Numbered from the stretch's first letter, positions 24,330 to 37,100 are shown. The stretch: 64,000 nucleotides of DNA from Panax quinquefolius (GCA_020205615.1 CM035165.1:91574005-91638004), one strand, 5' to 3'. A program made the numbers and translations. Notes: generated by a model from the letters alone, not told the origin.

Positions 24330-25329
24330 ATATTCGTACGACGGCGCAGCCATTTGTGGGCCCCATAACGGATATCTGTCGGATGAAGAAAATGACAAAG
24401 TTTGAGTTTTAAAAATAACGGCGTAATTGTTACCGTTAACACTGTTGGAATACCTGGTGGTTAAAACACAATAATACGCGTGGTTGAACAGTAGCTCACG
24501 ATTTTGCACAGTATTGTTGAATTATTGATTCTTACGTAATAAGGCACTACTCAATAATTGTTACAGTAAGTATTGTTCAATATTTTATTTTATTGGCTCA
24601 ATAATTATTGCGTTTATATTTTATATTATTGTTGTTTCAATAATTGTTACTGCACTGTATTTTCCATTATCAGATTAATAATTCATATTATTTGAATAAT
24701 ATTATTAGATAGCATTATTGGCAATGTCTAGAAAGTTCTGTCAGGGAGAAGTTTGGTCACCTAATTGCGCGCTAGTAAGGAGAAATCCTTATCGGAAAGC
24801 CCCCTCTTTCTTAGGAACGGCTTGGTTGTCATAAATGTGATTCTGTAATATTATTTGTGAATAATTAATTATTGATTCATATGATAAGAAAATATTTATT
24901 TTATGTGGATATAAATATTGAATATATTTATTGTGGTTAAAAATGAAGGAGCTAATGTTGAGTTATTTTATCAGTATTTTTGTCGGAATGGAGGTACTAA
25001 AAATCAAACCAGTGTTTTTGAGATATATTGCGTGAGTTATAATTTTTAATCCGACTGTTGGATCATTGTGATTTTTGGATATGTTATACATATATAAGTT
25101 GAGTATATGTCCACAAATTTTGAACCGTTAAAAATGAACATATGATTTGTTATGAATTTTAAGAGATGACTGGTTCAGAAATTGTTGAAGTTTCGGAATT
25201 GGTGGGACCCTCTTTTGGTTGGTGAGAAATGTACTGGAATTTTTATTGAAATGTGGTGGGTGGGAATAATAGCAGGTAAAACCATCGTGTTTGAGGTCAA
25301 GTCTGCGCTTGACGTCAGCTAACATTTTC

Positions 25330-25339
25330 CTATAAATAG
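25330..25339 (+). promoter_or_regulatory. TATA box of element C 5' LTR
   Basis: CTATAAATAG is followed by AGGGCTAAGTTAGAATTG. It would drive the element's genomic RNA, so R starts near 25360-25370. Confidence 0.7.
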
Positions 25340-25506
25340 AGGGCTAAGTTAGAATTGAAAATCACACCGTAAACAAGTTTTTCTCTTTCTCTCTCTATTA
25401 TTGGCGTATTTTGTGAGTATTTTGATACTTTGAGAGTTGCTATTGAAGACAAGTTTTATTCAAACCTCATATCAGATATTCCGATCGAAATAATTGTTCG
25501 TTTGAG

Positions 25507-26325
25507 GTAAGGGATGTTATTTTCTTCATAAATGATATTATTTTTTTCAATATCATTAAGCCGAAATATTGGTTTGAACTTTTTATCAAATTAGGAACTT
25601 TTTGTGTCAGGGTTACTATTCACGTATACAGCACTATTCATGAATACGGTACTATTCACCGAAAAATAAAATTTTCTTCTTTTTATCCAAGATGTCTATT
25701 ATGGTTACTATCTTTGATTGTATCCATGTTTTGATCTTTATTTTTGAATTCTGCTTCAAAATTGGTTATTATGGAGTATTATTAAACTTGGATAAAACTG
25801 TAATACGGATCCTTAATTTTTTGTTCTTTTACCTCACTGGATTCATTTTCTTTAAGATATTTTTCATCATCCTCAGTCCTAAATGATGATATTACTGAAT
25901 ATCTTTGGCCTGTAGTGCAAAGATGAATAATTACCTAATGAATATCTTTGACCCGTAGTGCAAAAGATGAGCAGTGTTGAGATGAACATGACCAATTTGG
26001 TGATCAAATGAATATCTTTGGCACAGTAGTGCAAAGATGAATATTTGATTCAAGATGTATATTGATTGATGTTACAGGGATAAAATATTGATGATGGACT
26101 TTTAAATCTTAGAAGATAGTAGAATTCTTTCTCTACGTGACTCTTCTAATGGATTGCTATTTCCACTGCAGTTGTTGATCTAAAACTGGCTGTCTATTAA
26201 ATTTTATCAGATTATTCTCTGTTGAAGACTAATGATAATTTGTTGTATATTATCTTTAGTCATGATATTCTTTGTTGGGCTAGTTGAGCTCACCCTTTTC
26301 CTTTTTGTTCCATTGTTCTTCTCAG
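25507..26325 (+). other. Possible leader intron in the 5' LTR of element C
   Basis: TTTGAG|GTAAGGG (GT at 25507) is a strong 5' splice site downstream of the TATA box. A pyrimidine-rich tract ending TTCTTCTCAG|GAGG (AG at 26325) is a strong 3' splice site near the LTR end. S4 has the same pair (31122 and 31950, 829 bp) and S1 has one too (2973 and 15567). If used, about 0.8 kb of the untranslated leader would be spliced out. No transcript evidence is available here. Confidence 0.4.
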
Positions 26326-26546
26326 GAGGAGAGAATTTTGCTGGAACTAGCCGGGGTATGGAGTGATGATTCAAGATAGTTGTTTTAGTAGTCCTCACTA
26401 TTAGACAATAGTTGTATTCAAACTCACAGTATATGTGTTGTCGTATTTTGCACGACAATTGTATTACTGAAGTTGTATTTGTTTTTGTACCATGTATTTG
26501 GCGACTCAGAATGGGTGATGTATACCTATTTTGGGGGCGTCACTGT

Positions 26547-26558
26547 TGGTATCAGAGC
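26547..26558 (+). other. Primer binding site of element C (tRNA-iMet)
   Basis: TGGTATCAGAGC, an exact match to the complement of the initiator tRNA-Met 3' end, two bases after the LTR. Confidence 0.92.
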
Positions 26559-26636
26559 TTAGGGATATGGACTCTGGCGGAGATCGGAGAATAGAACTAG
26601 GAGGGGAGAGATGAGTAAATCATTCGCTAGTGTGTC

Positions 26637-28053
26637 CTATCTAAGCTTATTTGTTGGTCGGTTATAATATAGGGATATTATGTGATATGTTAATTTGTTT
26701 AATTAACCCTTGTTTTAGCGGCAAGATTTAAGAATGGGTCACGAGAACGTTAACAATGAAGTGTATGAGGCGTGGAACAACCTTTAGTCACAAACCGGAG
26801 AACGTACAACAGGAAGACAATATTCATCCTGTAAACAACACTACCGAGCAAACGATGAATGATGGAATGTTTAGGAGCTTTTTACAGTTCATGCAAAATC
26901 AGACGAGGGAGACTCGTTTACAAAATACGGGTGGAAGTGATAAGAACGCTGATCGATCAACAACCAAGCGATTCAAGGAGTTGGGACCACCAGAATTTAT
27001 TGGAAAGTCGGATCCCATCAAGGCGAAAACGTGAGTCAAGCAAATTACCAAGATATTCGATGTCTTGGGATGAGCGGAGAACAGAAGGTTCCATTCGCCA
27101 CCTTTATGTTCCGCGGTGAAAGGCGGACTTCTTTGGTGGGAGTCTCGTGAAGCGCACTCGACCGCCGCACTCAACATGTCTTGGGAAACATTTGAATCTG
27201 TTTAATGACAAGTACTTTCACGAAAGTATTTCGCTATATGAAGGAGGTAGATTTTATCGGACTTAAACAAAACAACGTAGCGGTTGTCCCAAAGACGAGG
27301 CGAAGTTTGCAGAGTTATCCAGGTTTGCACCTCATTTGGTCGAGAATGAGGAACGAATGACAAGGATGTTTCTGAGAGGTCTAAAACCCGAGATTCGAAA
27401 ATATCTTATCTCTCATAAATTTTCTTTATATTCAGATGTTGTAAACAGGGCTCAATTATTAGAGCGAGATAATGAGTATGTTCAACCAAGGGAACACAAC
27501 CAGGGACATACCGGTGGAAGCGGTCATAGGAGCAATGACAACCAGCGGAGAGGAAAGCATTCAGACAAAAGCAGTAACCAATCTGGTGGTAATTATGGCC
27601 ATGAAAATAGAAGAAGCGAGTCGAGAGGAGATTTCAAGAGAAGAAGGTACAACAATGATAACGTGAAGACGTCAGCACAAACATCAACTGTTTCTAGGGG
27701 AGGAGAACGAGCATCGGTCGTTTGCTACAAATGTGGGAAAAAGGGACACATCAGCCCAAACTGCCCACAACAATCCAAGGTGTGTTATAACTGTGGAAAG
27801 GAAGGTCAAATAGCTAGAGATTGTTTAGTTACGAAACCAAGTTCAACGGGGATGGTGACTCTAAAGGCTATCCCAGACAAGTCAAAGTCGGTGGTTCCTG
27901 GAAGGGCGTTTTTCGTGACTGCCTAAAATGCGAGGAACCCAAACGAGGTGATCACGGGTAAGCTAATCATAAACTCTTGCGAAGTTTATACCTTATTAGA
28001 TACCGGTTCTACCCATTCTTTTATCTCTTCTACTTGTGCTCAGCGTTTAAATT
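26637..28053 (+). pseudogene. Gag and protease start of element C, copy 1
   Basis: Gag begins near 26734. Fragments in several frames include [54 protein letters not shown] and [20 protein letters not shown]. Two CCHC knuckles follow: [14 protein letters not shown] and [14 protein letters not shown]. The protease active-site segment (LLDTGSTHSFIS, about 27990-28030) is present. Frameshifts occur near 27030 and 27290 and a stop near 27924. The sequence then breaks at CGTTTAAATT and restarts as copy 2, so the rest of the protease is missing from this copy. Confidence 0.88.
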
Positions 28054-29592
28054 CTATCTAAGCTTATTTATTGGTCGGTCATAATATAGGGATATTATAT
28101 GATATGTTAATGTGTTTAATTAACCCTTGTTTTATGGCAGTATTTAAGAATGGCCATTGAGAGCGTTAACAATGGAGTGTATGAGACCGTGGAACAACCT
28201 TTAGTCACAAACCAGAGAGCGTATAAGCGGGGAAGGCAATATTCCTCCTGTAAACAACACTACCGAGCAAAGCGATGAATGATAGAATGTTTAGGAGCTT
28301 TTTTGCGATTCATGCAAAATCGAACGAGGAGACTCGTGTACAAAATATGGGTGGAAGTGATAAAGAACACGCGGTCGACCACAACCAAGCGATTCAAGGA
28401 GTTAGGACCACGAATTTATTGGAAAGCCGGATCCGATCAAGGCGGAAGCGTGGGTCAAGCAAATTACCAAGATATTCGATGTCTTGGGATGCAATTGAGA
28501 ATGAAGGTTCCATTCGCCACCTTTATGTTCCGTGGTGAGGGACAAATGGTGGTGGAGAGTCGTGAAGCGTACCAACCCTACCACCGCACTCAAGATGTCT
28601 TGGGAAATATTTCAGAAACTGTTTAATGACAAGTACTTTCCTGAAAGTATTCGTCATATGAAGGAGGTAGATTTTATCAGACTTAAACAAAACAACATGA
28701 CAGTGTCCCAGTACGAGGCGAAGTTTGCAGAGTTATCCAGGTTTGCACCTCATTTGGTTGAGAATGAGGAACGAATGACGAGGATGTTTCTGAGAGGTCT
28801 AAAACCCAAGATTCGACAATATCTTATCTCTCATAAATTTTCTTTATATTCAGATGTTGTAAACAGGGCTCAATTATTAGAGCGAGATAATGAGTATGTT
28901 CAACCATGGAACACAACCAGGGTCATACCGGTGGCAGCGATCATAGGAGCAATGACAACCAGCGGGGAGGAAAACATTCAGACAAAAGCAGTAACCACTC
29001 TGGTGGTAATCGTGGCCATAAAAATAGAAGAAGTGAGTCGAGAGGAGATTTCAAGAGAAGAAGGTACAACAATGATAACGTAAAGACGCCAAAGACAAAC
29101 ATCAATTTGTTTACAGGGAGGAGAACGAGCACCTGGTCGTTTTGTTACAAATGCGGAAAGAGGGACACATCACACCAAACCCGCCCACAACAATCCAAGG
29201 TGTGTTATAGCTGTGGAAAAGAAGGTCATATAGCTAGAGATTTTTTAGTTGTGAAACCAAGATCAACGGGGATGGTGACTCCAAAGGCTATCCCAGACAA
29301 GTCAAAGTCGGTGGTTCCTGGAAGGGCGTTTGTCGTGACTGCCCAAAATGTGAGGAACCCAAACGAGGTGATCACGGGTAAGCTAATCATAAACTCAACG
29401 TTTAAATTTGACTCCGGAGAAGTTAGACCTTGACTTATCTGTTGAGACTCCGTTAGGAGAAACTTTCATTACATCTACTGTTTATAAATCTTGCTTGATT
29501 CAAGTTGGTACCATCACATTACCTGCTGATCTTATTTCGTTGAAAGTTCTTGCATTTAATGTGATTTTAGGGATTGATTGGTTAACTACTTA
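28054..29592 (+). pseudogene. Gag and protease of element C, copy 2
   Basis: A second copy of the leader and gag, about 1.42 kb downstream of copy 1. It reads [40 protein letters not shown] and [17 protein letters not shown]. The second knuckle has a Phe in place of the last Cys (CYSCGKEGHIARDF), and the first is out of frame. About 70 bp are missing at 29396 compared with copy 1, removing the DTGS active site. The frame resumes with LTPEKLDLDLSVETPLGETF and NVILGIDWLTTY. Solo LTR S4 cuts it at 29593. Confidence 0.88.
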
Positions 29593-32209
29593 TGTAAGAC
29601 CCCAACTTATTATTAATGAAATTTAATTTTCTCTATTTATTATTTTGAAATAGTAAGGGTTGATTTGATTAATGTGGATAGTTAGGGGTAAAATACGCAA
29701 ATATTTCAAAATAAGCAAGTGGTTATAAAATATTCATTGTTGTCGGGGAATATTCGTTTGGTCGTGGAATATTCGTACTGTTGGGGAATATTCGTACGAC
29801 GGTGCATCCATGTGTGGGCCCCATAACGGAAAGCGATTGAATGAAGAAAACTACAAATATAAGTTGTTTAAAAATAACAAACAGTAGTTATTACTGATTA
29901 TCTTGTTAAAATACTAACGGTGGTTAAAAACACGAGTAGACTGCGGTATTGCACCAATTATTGATTCTTACGTAAGAAGACACTACTCAATAATGGTTCT
30001 GATGAATTATTATTCAATATTTTATTTTATTTATTCAATAATTCTTCGCATTGATATTTTATATTCTTGTTGTTTCAATAAATTGTCATTATTACGGTAT
30101 TTTCCATTATCAGACAATAATTCATATTATCTGAATAATATTATTGGATAACATTATTGGCGATGTCTAGAAAGTTACATCAAGGAGAGGTTTGGTCACC
30201 TAATTGCGGCGCCAAGAAGTGAGAAATCTTTATTGAAAGCCCCTCTTCCACAAGGCGCACGCCTCGTCACAATATTGTGATTCGTAATATTATTTGTGAA
30301 TAATTAATTATTGATTCATATGATAAGAAAAATATTGATTTTATGTGGATATAGATGGAGAAAATTTTTAATATGACAATTGTTGAAAATTGAAATTTTA
30401 TCTTTTACGATAAAATAATTATTTAAATATATTATTATATTTTAATAATATAATAATAGTGATATTTTTACAACGAATGTGGGATATATGAGTATACGAG
30501 GAGGAAGAGTATTGTTGTTGCAATAAATGTTTAAAACATGTTAAACATGTCTGTGGACCCTATTTATCGATGAAATTTTATTATACTTTGTAAAATCGCC
30601 TTGGTTTGTGGATTTTTGATCAATATTTATTTGGAATTTGGAAAAACTTTCTTACGTAAAGTTGTAGAGAATTGAATTTCCTATAAAAATTCGAGATTCG
30701 AATTTTCTGGCAAAAGGGCTATTTATTATGAATTATTGAAGCTCCGAAGCTCCGAAATAATTGATTTCTAGAAGTTTAAAATATTTAAAATTAGAAAAAC
30801 GTTTTTTGTTGTTAGTCTTGTGTAGTGGGCTGGTTGGTGGCTGATGTTGGGCAAATTAAGTGTGCATTGGAAAATATATATATATATATATATATATTAT
30901 TAATTTGTTAAATTTTCTACTTTGGTGTTCTAAGCAATTTCCTATAAATAGGGTGCTTAGGTTAGAATTGAAAATCACACGAAAATCAAGTTTTCTCTCT
31001 ATATTATCGAAAGCGTATTCTTGTGAGTATTTTGAGTATACTTTGAGTATTGCTATACTACGGTGCAAGTTCAAGTCATGCTTTATATCAAGGTGTTCAT
31101 TAGAAATCTTGTCTTTGTGAGGTAAGGGATATTATTTTTTCAGAATGATATTATTTCTTCAATATCATTATGTTGAAATATTGATCTGAAGTTTTTATCA
31201 AATTTGGAACTTTTGGTGTCTGAGTTACTATTCACGATATGTAGCCTTTATTCACGATATCTGGTATTATTTATTCACGAACTAAGACTATTCATAAAAA
31301 ATGAAAATTTTCCTTTTCGTTTAAAATATCTATTGTGGATACTAGCTTTGATTGTATCCATGTTTTGATCATTCTTGAATTTTACACCACTATAATTATT
31401 TTTGAGGTATTTTTGGACATGGATAAAACAAAGTACGAATCCTTAATCCTTAATCCTTGTCATTTTGTTTCACCGGATTCGTTTCTTTAAAAATATTTTT
31501 CATCATCCTCGCCTTAAATGATGATATTATTGAATATCTTTGGCTGTAGTGCAAAGATGAATGATTTCTGAAGAATATCTTTGGCCCTTAGTGCAAAGAT
31601 GAGCAGTGTTTAGATGAACATGACGGTGATGAATATCTTTGACACTGTAGTGCAAAAGATGAATATTTGATTCCAGATATATATTGGTTGATGTTACGGG
31701 GATAAAAGATAGCGATGAACTTTTAAATTCATACATAGAAGATAGTAGTTTGCATTCTCTACTTAACTCTTCTAATGAATTATTATTTCCACTCGCGAAT
31801 ATTGATTTAAAATTTGTTGTCTATTGTATTCTATTAGATTTTTCCTGTTGAAGACTAACGATAATTTGTTGTATATTATCTTAGTCATAATGTTCTTTAC
31901 TGGGCTAGTTGAGCTCACCCTTTTTCTTTTTGTTCCATTTTTCTTCTCAGGAGGCGAGAATATAGCGAGTGCAGAGTGGGTATGGAATGAAAGTTCTAGA
32001 GAGAGTTACTTAGTAGTCCTCACCATTTTTGTAAAATAATGTGTCAATAAATGTGATGAAGATTTATCTGAGTATAGATATTGTCTAGAAGATAATATTT
32101 GTATTCAAACTCACAGTTTTATTGTTGTAATAATAAAGTTGTAGTTGTTTCTGTACCATGTATTGACAACTCAGAATGGGTGATGTATACCTATTTTGGG
32201 GGCGTCACA
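29593..32209 (+). mobile_element. Solo LTR S4 (family 1)
   Basis: The 2617-bp LTR starts TGTAAGACCCCAAC and ends GGGGGCGTCACA, without an internal region. Flanks ACTTA (29588-29592) and ACTCA (32210-32214) differ at one base, so this is an older or mutated target duplication. The protease frame is continuous across it. It has a (TA)n run at about 30870-30896. Confidence 0.9.
30942..30951 (+). promoter_or_regulatory. TATA box of solo LTR S4
   Basis: CTATAAATAG in TTTCCTATAAATAGGGTGC, subfamily consensus context. Confidence 0.7.
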
Positions 32210-32445
32210 ACTCATCATGCTAAAATTGATTGTTTTTGTAGGGTTGTCAGTTTTCATATTCCTAACCAACCTGTTATGCGAATTCAAACAACCAAACCAC
32301 TAAAATCAATCATTGTCATATCAAGCCATAAAGCTATTCGTTTATTGAAAAATGGATGTCAAGCTTTCTTAGCCCATGTCATGAACTTAAACAAAAACAC
32401 GTCAGATTTGAATAATATTTCTGTTGTTAGTGAATTTCCTGACGT
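32210..32445 (+). pseudogene. Protease end and start of RT of element C
   Basis: Continues from 29592 with HHAKIDCFCRVVSFHIPNQP, then KPLKSIIVISSHKAIRLLK, the linker downstream of the family-1 protease. It ends VVSEFPDV, the start of the RT motif that continues FPEE in other copies (37740-37790, - strand). The match stops at about 32445. Confidence 0.85.
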
Positions 32446-32470
32446 TCAACGGGGATGGTGACTCCAAAGG
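32446..32470 (+). other. Displaced gag fragment at a chimeric joint
   Basis: TTCAACGGGGATGGTGACTC and the following CAAAGGCTAT match the gag nucleocapsid tail of element C (27841-27872 and 29262-29292). Here it lies between the RT start and rDNA. Both edges show short shared bases (GTT on the left, GGCTATYCC on the right), typical of end joining or template switching. Confidence 0.75.
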
Positions 32471-32577
32471 CTATTCCCGATTCTGTCACCGTTACTAGGA
32501 AAATCCTTGTAAGTTTCTTTTCCTCCGTTTATTGATATGCTTAAACTCAGCAGGTAGTCCCGCCTGACCTGGGGTTA
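32469..32577 (-). rRNA. 25S rRNA 5' fragment (pseudogene)
   Basis: Antisense to the first 110 bases or so of plant 25S rRNA. The TGATATGCTTAAACTCAGC and CCTGACCTGGGGT segments are diagnostic. CCTCCGTTTATTG replaces the usual CCTCCGCTTATTG, and GGTGACAGAATCGGG (sense) replaces GGCGAGCGAACCGGG. These are mainly C-to-T or G-to-A changes, so it is a decayed copy. Its left end is the joint with element C. Confidence 0.9.
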
Positions 32578-32718
32578 CAGTCGAAGCCCGCATCAAGGAT
32601 GATGCAACAGGGTCGTGAGAGCTTTTGCTGGCGACGAGTGCCACAACATGAGAAGAGGGCTTTTTACAACCACCACTTGTCGTGACGTCCATCTCCAAGA
32701 ACTTGCATTTGGGCCAAC
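32578..32718 (-). other. ITS2, 3' part (rDNA spacer)
   Basis: Lies directly next to the 25S fragment. On the sense strand it contains GTTGGCCCAAATGCAAGTTC and ends next to GACTGTAACCCCAGG. This is a standard plant ITS2 layout. Element F cuts it at 32719; the rest is at 57894-57966. Confidence 0.85.
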
Positions 32719-33859
32719 TATGACGCCCCCAAAATTAGGTATACATCACCCATCTTGAGTCGCCAGATACATGGTACAGAATTCAAATACAACTTAATAA
32801 TACAACTGTCGTGTACAATATGACAAAACATAAACTGTGAGTTTGAATACAAATATTGTCTACTAGAGAGTATACAAACTCAAAAGGAGTCCTCATTATA
32901 ATTATTATCACACTATTTCACGAATAGTGAGGACTACTAATGCACCATCTAGGACCATCACTCTCATTCTCGACTAGTCCCGCCTACATTCTCATTTCAC
33001 AAGAGAACAAATGAAAGAAAGGGTGAGCTCAACTAGCCCAAAGAAGAAATATTATGACTAAGATAATGCATAATAATTTATCGTTAGCCTTCTTCAAAGG
33101 TGTTAAACCGATAAAATATAATAACTATCAAGTTTAAGCGTAGCGGAACAAGCACTCCATTAGAAGAGTCAAGTAGTGAATAAAATCTACTATCTTCTAT
33201 GATTTAAAAGGTTTTCATCACTTTTATCATTTGGGACTCGACTTAATAAATAATCCACATCATCGAATCACCCCGCGCTACTACTACCAAGGATATATTC
33301 TTTAAGTATCACGACCACGAATTATCCACACTTTACTGACTTAAAGATAATCATGTTTTCATCAACGGTCCGATCATGCCATAAAACAATTCATCTTTTG
33401 ACTACGGCCAAAGAGAATCCATTGCCATAATCATACCAAAAACTGTCCATCAATGCACTACGGGCCAATGATGACTTTTTCCACATCATTTGTAATATTA
33501 CGGTTATGATTATATCGAATAATTCCTGGTAATAATCATACCAAGTCCATCTATGCACCATGTGCCATGTGAGATGACTTTCAACATAATATATAAACAT
33601 GAGGATGATGACAATGATATAAGAATTCAATAAAACAAGTTCAAGAATTAATTTATCCAGAACTAATAATGTCCAAATTGTCAACATGATCTTTGCTTTG
33701 TAGAGTAAAATTCAAGAATGCTCGGAAGAATATTTTCATGAAAAAGATATTGGATGAAGCGCAAATATCAAGGATATTCCACTAATTCCATGGAGTATAA
33801 GTCAAAACTTTAACCAACCGAGTATAATAACGAATGGAATAACAAAAGAAATCACCACG

Positions 33860-36603
33860 TGTGACGCCCCCAAAATAGGTCCATTCCATCCAACCCATTC
33901 GAGTCGCCAAATACATGGTACGTAAATAACTACAACTTTATTATTACAACATATAAACCGTGAGTTTAAATACGAGATATTGCCATCTAGACAATATCCA
34001 CACGCAAATAAATCCCCATCATAATTATTGATACATTATTTTACAAAAATGGTGAGGACTACTAAACAACTCTCTCTAGAACCTTCATTCCATACCCCAC
34101 TTAGTACTCGCTACATTCTCGCCTCCCGAGAAGAAAAATGGAACAACAAGGAAAAGGGTGAGCTCAACTAGCCCAGTAAAGAATATTATGACTAAGATAA
34201 TATACAACAAATTATCGTTAGTCTTCAACAAGGAAAAATCTAATAGAATACAATAGACAACAAATTTTAAATCAACAACTGCTGTGGAAACAACAATTCA
34301 TTAGAAGAGTTAAGTAGAGAATGCAAACTACTATCTTCTATATATGAATTTAAAAGTTCATCATCGATATTTTATCCCTATAACATCAATCAATATTCAT
34401 CTCAAATCAAATATTCATCTTTGCACTACAGGCCAAAGATATTCATCGATCGGTCGTATGTTCATCTCAACACACATTCATCTTTCAGACTACGGGCCAA
34501 AGATATTCATCAAGAAATCATTCATCTTTGCACTACAAAGCCAAAGATATTCAAGAATATCATCATTTAAGATTGAAGATGATGAAAATATTTTTAAAGA
34601 AACGAATCCAGGTGAAACAAAATGACAAGGATTAAGGATTAAGGATTCAGTATTTTGTTTTATCCACGTCAAAAATACCTCAAAAATAACCATAGGGGTG
34701 TAAAATTCAAGAATGATCAAAACATGGATACAATCAAAGCTAGTATCCGAATAGATATTTTAGATTTAAAAGAAAAATTTTTATTTTTAATGAATAGTGC
34801 CGTATTCGTGAAAAGTATCAGATATCGTGAATAAAATGTCGATATCGTGAATAGTAACTCGACACCAAAAGATAGAAATTCCACAAAAAACATCTTCACG
34901 CTTCATGAATAGTACTCGTGAATAAGAATCGTGAATAGTAACTCATGAATAGTAACTCGTGAATAAGTAACTCATGAATAGTAACCCGACATGAAAAAGT
35001 TCCAAATTTGATAAAAGTTCCAACCAATATTTCAAAGATAATGATATTGAAGAAATAATATCATTTGAGAAGAAAATAACATCCCTTACCTCGAAAGACA
35101 AGATTTTAGTTGAAACACGAGATATAGGCTATGACTTGAACTTGCAGCGATATAGCAATACTCAAAGTATACTCAAAATACTCACAAGAATACGCTCGAT
35201 AATATAGAGAGAAAACTTCGATTTACGGTGTGATTTTCAATTCTAACCTAAGCACCCTATTTATAGGAAATTGCTTAGAACACCAAAAGTATAATGAATA
35301 TAATAATATTATTTATAAACAAAATTCCTTAGCCCACCTTTGAAATCTGATTTCAGCCATAGAACATGTTAAATGAGGTTCACAAACTCACCAAAAACGT
35401 TTTTCTCAAAATAATTAATTAAACCTCCCAAAAATCAATTATTTCGGAACTTCGAAACTTCAATAATTCATAATAAATAGCTCTTTTGTCAAAAAATTCG
35501 AATCTTGCGAATCATTATAGGAAATTCAGTTCTCTACAACTTTGCAGAAGAAAGTTTTTCCAAATTCCAAATGTAAATTGATAAAGAAATCCACAAACCA
35601 AGCGATTTTACAAGCTATAATCAAATTTGGGCCAATAATTGTGTCCACCAACACACAAAATATGTGTTAAACATTTATTACCACAAAAATACTCTTCCTC
35701 CTCATATACTCATATATCCCACATTCATTATAAAAATATCACCGTTAATATATTATTAAAATAATATATTTAAATAAATTATTTTATCGTAAAAAGATAA
35801 AATATTAATTTTCAACAATTGTCACATTAAAAATTTTCTCCATCTATATCCACATAAAATCAATATTTTCTCATCATATAAATCAATAATTAATTATTCA
35901 CAAATAATATTACAGAATCACAAGAGATCTTGCAACTGTGCCGCTTCTCAGAAAGAGGGGCTTTCAATAAGAATTTATTCTCATCTTGCGCAATTGATTA
36001 GGTGACCAAACCTCTCCTTGAGATGTAACTTTCTAGACATTGCCAATAATGTTATCTAATAATATTATTCAGATAATATGAATTATTGCTTCGATAATGA
36101 AAAATATCGCGTGTAATGACAATTATTGAAACAACAAAGAATATAAAATATCAACGCAAAGAATTATTAACTCAATAAAATACTAAACAAGAATTATCAG
36201 TAACCATTATTGAAAGTAGTGCCTTCACGTAAGAATCAATAATTGGTGCAATACTGGTGCTATCGCTTTCAACAACGCGTATTAGTGTGTTTTTAACCAC
36301 GGGTATTCCAACAAGATATTCAGTAATAACTACGCCAAGTTATTTATAAACAACTTATATTTGTCGTTTTCTTCATCCAATCGATTTCGTTATGGGACCC
36401 ATAAAGATCAAGGCCGTCGCATTTAATATTCCCGATAAAGATTTAATATTCCACGCACCAAATGAATATTTTATAACCACTTGTTTATTCAAAATATTTA
36501 TGTATTTTACCCATAACTATCCACATTAATCAAATCCACCCTTACTATTTCAAAATAATAAATAAAGGAATTCCTTTTTATTTAAAAATTTTGAGGTCTC
36601 ACA
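33860..36603 (-). repeat. 3' LTR of element D
   Basis: On the - strand it begins TGTGAGACCTCAAAA and ends GGGGGCGTCACA. Contains CGTGAATAGTA-type repeats at 34790-34990 and a TATA box (CTATAAATAG on the - strand) at 35258-35267. The polypurine complement ACCTCCCTCCTTATG follows at 36604. Confidence 0.93.
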
Positions 36604-37100
36604 ACCTCCCTCCTTATGAAATTTCGTCCTCGAAATTGACGTCACGCACCGTGTGTTTCAAAAGATGAGAATACCTCGCTTTCATTTTCGTTTCCAACTC
36701 CCGTGTCATTTTCTCAATAAGCATGGTTTCTCCACAAAACTTTAACTTGTGGTATAACCTCTCAGACATAGGACATGTTCTTTCCTATCCAAGATCTTGA
36801 TAGTACCTCCTCGTCACGTTAAGTCTTGGCTATCTCGTCCGCTTCTAACTCAATGACGTGGTTCGGGTCGTCCACATATTTACGTAACATCGACACGTGA
36901 AAAACATTATGAACACGTCATACTTGGCGGTAAAACGAAGTCTATAAAGGCGAGTTCCTATTCGATCGAGAATTTCAAATGGATTAATAAATCGAAGGTT
37001 TGAGCTTTCTTCACCTCACCGATTCTCGCTTTTAAAATAACAACTTCTTGACCTCCTCCTTCTTCAAATTAAATCACCCGATTGTGTCATTTAAAGCGAC
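36604..37100 (-). pseudogene. Integrase tail of element D
   Basis: The - strand matches the GPY/F and chromodomain-like end of family-1 integrase, the same sequence as 1-514 and 53229-53560, in several frames. Upstream on the - strand it joins directly to the sequence that normally precedes the zinc domain (about 37010). The whole catalytic core is therefore missing. Element F has the same joint. Confidence 0.8.

Larger units (their letters stand above)
21836..26544 (+). repeat. 5' LTR of element C, split by solo LTR S3
   Basis: Starts TGTAAGACCCCAAC and ends GGGGGCGTCACT just before the primer site. It is interrupted at 22037-24334 by S3. Rejoined length is about 2.4 kb. It has a TATA box at 25330, ACTATTCACG-type repeats near 25613-25660 and the TAGTTGAGCTCACCC block at 26281-26295 seen in all family-1 LTRs. 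Confidence 0.92.
21836..32468 (+). mobile_element. Truncated gypsy element C (family 1)
   Basis: A + strand element with a 5' LTR (21836-26544, split by solo LTR S3), an iMet primer site, a duplicated gag region and a protease split by solo LTR S4. It stops just after the protease/RT linker. RT, RNase H, integrase and 3' LTR are absent. Its right end is fused to rDNA through short homologies near 32445 and 32469. No protein is intact. Confidence 0.9.

Noticed and set aside
30856..31120. Frames on both strands around a (TA)n tract
   Set aside because: Low-complexity and LTR leader sequence, not conserved in sister LTRs.
32495..32698. 67-codon frame on the - strand
   Set aside because: It is 25S rRNA/ITS2 sequence, not protein coding.
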